Source: Hydractinia symbiolongicarpus
Taxonomy: Eukaryota; Cnidaria; Hydrozoa; Anthoathecata; Hydractiniidae
DNA: 64,000 nucleotides
Direction of reading: 5' to 3'
Assembly: GCF_029227915.1 (NCBI RefSeq)
Contig: NC_079882.1
Location: forward strand, 22,263,001-22,327,000
Position numbers and translations under genes: made by a program. Shown piece after piece: positions 59,756 to 64,000 of the stretch. Each line of letters begins with the position of its first letter. Position 1 is the first letter of the stretch. The notes beneath the pieces were generated by a model that was not told the DNA's origin, ran no database searches, and saw only the letters and a program-made list of their open reading frames with translations.

Positions 59756-62700
59756 ATGTCAAGACTTCCTGCTCCTGGTTTTTCCAGGCTGAAGACACCT
59801 GGATTCACTCGCCCCTCAGCACCTCAACAAGGTAATAATAAATAATAAAACAGTTTGTACAATCTGATACTGCATCGTGTTCCATGTTAAGTTCTGAATA
59901 AACAAAGTTCAAATTTCTTCTGTGTCAATTGTGATGTGTACAAACTGACTGTTCAACATTTCATTTGTGAAGTTTTTTTTTAATTATGTTGTTTTTAGTA
60001 ACTTCAACAGAGACACAAGATTATACTTTTAAAAGGTAAGTTTTTTGTAATTTGTTATTTAATTTGGGTAAAAAAACTTTTAAAATGTTTCTTCCATGAT
60101 GATCACCATATTGCCATTGTTATTATAACAGTATATGAACTTACGGTAATCTTAATTTTCATACTTTATTTTTATTTGTTTTTTTTCGTATGTTTTAAGC
60201 ACAAATTCTTCATGCAATTATGTGTAACTTCAGTAAATAAAACACCGTTTAAAATCTTGTTTTGATAATAATTTGATCTTCATGTTCTGTAAAGTCTTTA
60301 TTACAATCACAATTCAATTTTATATATGAAGAGAATTCTCAGTTTTGCTAGATCAACATATTTACTCTACATGCCTAATGTTTGACTACAACAAGTAATG
60401 CATTAAATATTACACAGTTCACCCATGCTGTTCAAAAATAATTTGAATATTTTCATGTTTGTGTATAGACCACAAGATGTTACTGTACCTGTTTCAAGTA
60501 TGGGTATAGCGCATAGTAAGCCTCACAACGATGCAGTAAGACCCAGGATGCCAATGAAAACATATGGACTTCCACCGACAAGTGTAAATTCTTTTCAGCA
60601 TGGACCGACTCCTTATAATAGAAGTAGAGCTAATGTTAGTCAAATACCTTATGTTGGAAAAAAAAGAGTCACAGGAGTACTGAAAGCACCAGAAAGTAAG
60701 TTATCGAGACATCCACCTCATCAACCAGTTTCACAAAACCAAACTCATATGTCGGTGCAGAATAATGTTAATAATGGAACTGAACAGAAACCAATCAGAC
60801 GGCAACTAATTCCTGAAGGGAAGTCACAGCCCACACAGCCCAAACTTACACAGCCCAGAACTCACGCAAACAAAGAGAGACCTAAGTCATGTTTAGTGCA
60901 GCCTAGAGGGTTCGCTGTGAAACCTTCAAATGATCCCGGAAACTTATCGGGTGGTAGAGGTTTATCTCGATCACTGCAGACGTTACCACAAGGCTTAGTA
61001 AAACCTAGGGGTGCTAAGAAAGAGACTTGGTCAAACAGAAGTGCGTCACAAGAGAATTTAATAAGTGAGCCCAGAAAAAGACCAACGTCGGTAATGGCTC
61101 AAGCAAGAGGTAGCACGGAAACTTTAAATAGTCGTATTGCTGCATCAACTGGCTCTCTCAATAAATTCGGTGCACCAAGTGGTCTGTCAAAAAATATTGG
61201 TGCACCGATTAGTACAGTAAACAAGTTCGCTGGAAAAACAGGAAGACCTAGAGTGTCCACATTAAATAATTCACACAACAGTACTGTCAATATATCAACG
61301 CCGTGCCACACAACACAGCCACCCGGTAAAGAACATTTAAAACATTTAAAAATTAGTCCTATCGGCAATAGCGAGGACCCCGACTCGACTTTTGATGTAT
61401 CACAAACCATTCAAACAAATAATGCAGCGAATGAGACGAGAATAGTGGAAGACAAAAATCATAACGAGACATCAGTATTCGATTCATCTAACATGCAATT
61501 CACTGCTCCTGTCAGTGACTTGAATGCAACGTACAACAGAGCCTCAATTTTGAATAAAACAGAAATTATCTCAACCGATTCAAACGAGAGTCAGTTTGAG
61601 AATGTTGAAAGTGATAGTAGCGTAGTGAATGCATCTGATGTTGGTACAGAAGAGAACGATGGTGTCGAATCTTTAGATCAAACACGTGTTATACACTCAC
61701 AATATTTCGATGAGACTAGAACAATTCATCATGTGGATGATAATAACGAGTTTAACGAATCAAAAGACTTTATTGGGAACGAGACCATGCCTAAAAATCT
61801 TGGGGATGACACCCCTTATAAAACCAATTTAAACGAATCTACTTTAGAAATGTCGGAGAATTCTCCCTTCACTGAAGACATACTTAAAGTAATTGCCGCT
61901 ATATCAAGTAATTTAAACACTCGTCCAACCGACGTGGTTACTGTAACTACTAGTCCTTTGAAACAGTCAACGAACGTTAGTACTTTGAACAAGTCAGTGA
62001 CAAAAAAATTAGAACTTACTAATGAAGTGTCTTTGTCTGATGAACTGAGCTTTGCTGAGACACATTTTGGTACGCCAAAACAACAACAGTTGGAAGATTT
62101 TCATGAGGAGGTTCCGCACGAAAAAGAATTTTCTGAGACGCATGAAATTTTGCAGCACAGAGAGGAATTCGATCATTTTAAAGTTAGAACTCTAAGTGAA
62201 GATGTGATAGAAGAAGACTGCGAAAGAACAAACGTGAAAACACAATCTATGCTTAGTTCTCCGACCACGCCCAATCGTAATGAATTGGGTCAAGAATTTA
62301 ATTTTAGCCACCCTGCTAGGTGTAACACCGTATCTCTTGGTGTTCTCTCCCGTGGTGGCTTTAAAGATGGAAAGTTCTCCAAACTAATAAGACGTAATAC
62401 TTTCGCATCGCAGGATTTAACTTCAAAATTTCGCGTCCCCAAGGAGATGAACTTAACAGAAACACTTGAAGGGAACATAGTTATGGATAATACGTCGTTT
62501 TTGCATTTTTCAAACGATGTTCGGTCTATGAAGACACAGCTATTAAAGTTAAAAAGAACTCTACTAGAGGTACGTCTCCCTAATTTGTTGTTGTACTGTT
62601 TCTACAGGGTTGCTATACCTCAAAGCTTCTAAAGTCTCCATTTTAAAGGGTCCTCAAAACTCACATTCTCACTAAAATAGATTTTGTTTGCGCTTTTCTT

Positions 62701-63524
62701 TCCAAATCTGCAAATTTTAATTAGTATTGTGGACTAGGTTGTCACATGTTTTAATTTTCAACATGCAAAGAGATGCTACATGTGTACGGTAACAATTTGA
62801 TCTTCACTAGTGACATTAAAATCTCTTCAAATGTTTCTTTCAAAGTGCGCGAAGTTGTGGTAATAAATTTCAGACTGGAAAAGTTACTGTTTGTTTACTA
62901 GTAAGCTACCATTTTTGTGGCAATTTGATTGGTCAAAATTATAAAGTTAGCGCGAAATGTTAGCTGCATTTTTACACAGGGAAATTTCTTATTAAAAGCA
63001 TGCATATTTAGGCTGAACATTTAACTACTTTGTCACATTGATCCGCCGAATAAAAATCAGTCTTGTACAAGGTTAAAATTATCACTGAGTATACCTGGAC
63101 ATGGAATGTAAACACTTACCAACTAACAAATTTCATATTAGAAAAAAGTTTTGGAAATGTAAAACCCTAATTGTGCGAAGAAAAATGACTAGATAATTTT
63201 TTAAATCTTTTTTTAGGCTGACTGTCCATCTCCGTTAATGAAGATGCCTCTAAAACGATCGAACTCGTGCGTTGTTCGAAACACTATGGACGCTCCACCC
63301 TTGTCTCCTCGCACCTGCATGGTAAGCATTCAACAATAAAAAACATTGCACTGAGTGAGATATGCCACAAATGTAATATGTCAGTATATGTAAGTGAACT
63401 CACTATTTTGTAGTCAAGTCCTATGGCAGTGGTTGATCCGCTAGTCCAGTCAGAAGCAAACGCCACGATGAAAGAAAAACAAGTCAGTGCTGAGAAAGAA
63501 GATCAGTTGGCTGCTATAACTAAT
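59756..63524 (+). CDS. Long disordered Ser/Thr/Asn-rich protein, possibly CCSER/FAM190-like (3' end beyond the window)
   Basis: Exons 59756-59831, 59999-60035, 60469-62569, 63217-63321 and 63414-63524 join in frame for 810 codons with no stop yet. The N-terminus has Arg-Leu-Pro-Ala-Pro-Gly and Thr-Pro-Gly-Phe-Thr-Arg-Pro repeats, then basic Ser/Pro/Lys-rich sequence, then acidic Asn/Glu/Ser-rich sequence, with no globular fold evident. Near the end of the 2.1-kb exon lie G-V-L-S-R-G-G-F, R-R-N-T-F-A-S-Q-D and S-M-K-T-Q-L-L-K-L-K-R, the last a short amphipathic or coiled segment. The next exon has K-R-S-N-S-C and P-P-L-S-P-R, which look like phosphosite motifs. These blocks remind me of CCSER1/CCSER2 (FAM190), microtubule-linked coiled-coil serine-rich proteins. 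The basic-then-acidic profile would also suit another microtubule-associated protein. A possible further 14-nt exon (63829-63842) is too weak to include. Confidence 0.7.
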
Positions 63525-64000
63525 GTAAGTGTTACTAAACGGAACTTAACAATATCATGTGATATTTTATTCGACATTTTTCAAACATTTAGCAAACCCG
63601 TACGCAACAAGTACTCGGAAATTTTACTATTTTGCAAATGTTTCGTTTCTGGGTAATGCCCCAATGCATTCCTAACGCCCTTAAAATGAGCTTTATGTTA
63701 CACACTTATCAATTATATGCATATATGCATGCACAATCCAAAATATGCTATTCAAGAAGATTAATTCTTTTGAATCAGTCATGTCGAGATATTATTTTTA
63801 TGAGACTACAATGTTAATTTATTTCAGGAGTGTTTATCGAGGTAGCCTCAATTAAACTTGCTTATGAGAGGCTGGCCATTATTTTTTTTTAACTACAATT
63901 TTGCGAAGTTAATTTTAAATAGAAAGTCATTTTCAGTAATTTCGCAAAGATTAATTTTCGCGAATTGATCTTTTCGGAAATTTCCGAATAGACAAATTTT
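63525..64000. other. End of window, intron or unassigned
   Basis: After the donor at 63525 I see one weak exon candidate: TTTCAG acceptor, 63829-63842, then GTAGCC. The rest is AT-rich with a short direct repeat of TTCGCAAAG/TTCGCGAA-like motifs. The host gene very probably continues past 64000. Confidence 0.4.

Noticed and set aside
63829-63842. Possible 14-nt micro-exon of the CCSER-like gene
   Set aside because: An acceptor is present and the frame would stay open, but the donor GTAGCC is weak and the exon is too short to trust without cDNA.

Overview
The window is nuclear DNA of an intron-rich, AT-rich animal. The protein set (villin with a headpiece, a two-box HMGB, a VWA3-type protein, a multi-TIR innate-immune-like protein), short GT-AG introns and a dense load of tRNA-SINEs and MITEs suggest a cnidarian. 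A splice acceptor lies just before several start codons, as expected for spliced-leader trans-splicing, which would favour a hydrozoan. The species call is inference.

Layout. 1-10 kb: mostly non-coding, with one candidate single-exon gene for a small secreted cationic peptide (minus, 1747-2076), a near-perfect 79-bp hairpin and repeat remnants. 10.0-18.4 kb: a complete 25-exon villin gene (plus, 817 aa). 19.4-28.1 kb: an 8-exon gene (minus, 873 aa) joining a macro-like N-terminal region to three tandem TIR domains. This is the most unusual gene here, and it converges on villin. 30.7-33.9 kb: a 4-exon HMGB gene (minus, 217 aa). 37.4-50.9 kb: a 38-exon VWA3-family gene (minus, 1653 aa) with two VWA regions, coiled coils and C-terminal Tudor/DUF4537-like repeats. 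51-59.7 kb: transposon-rich spacer with an unrecognised candidate first exon (54707-54866, plus). 59.75 kb to the window end: the 5' part of a long disordered, Ser/Thr/Asn-rich protein (at least 810 codons), possibly CCSER/FAM190-like.

The four long complete gene models (villin, macro/TIR, HMGB, VWA3) were assembled by hand from conserved peptides and GT/AG boundaries. Each model closes in frame: coding exon lengths sum to 2454, 2622, 654 and 4962 nt, all multiples of three. The genes look functionally independent (actin bundling, NAD/TIR signalling, chromatin, probable ciliary or cytoskeletal protein, probable microtubule-associated protein); nothing suggests co-regulation.

Mobile and repeat content: tRNA-derived SINEs ending in (ATCT)n, short Helitron-like elements, a TA-flanked 1.28-kb terminal-inverted-repeat element, several MITEs, a 13-copy 28-bp minisatellite and a long GAY/AAY trinucleotide tract. 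No reverse transcriptase or transposase ORF, CRISPR array, rRNA gene or convincing functional tRNA gene was seen.
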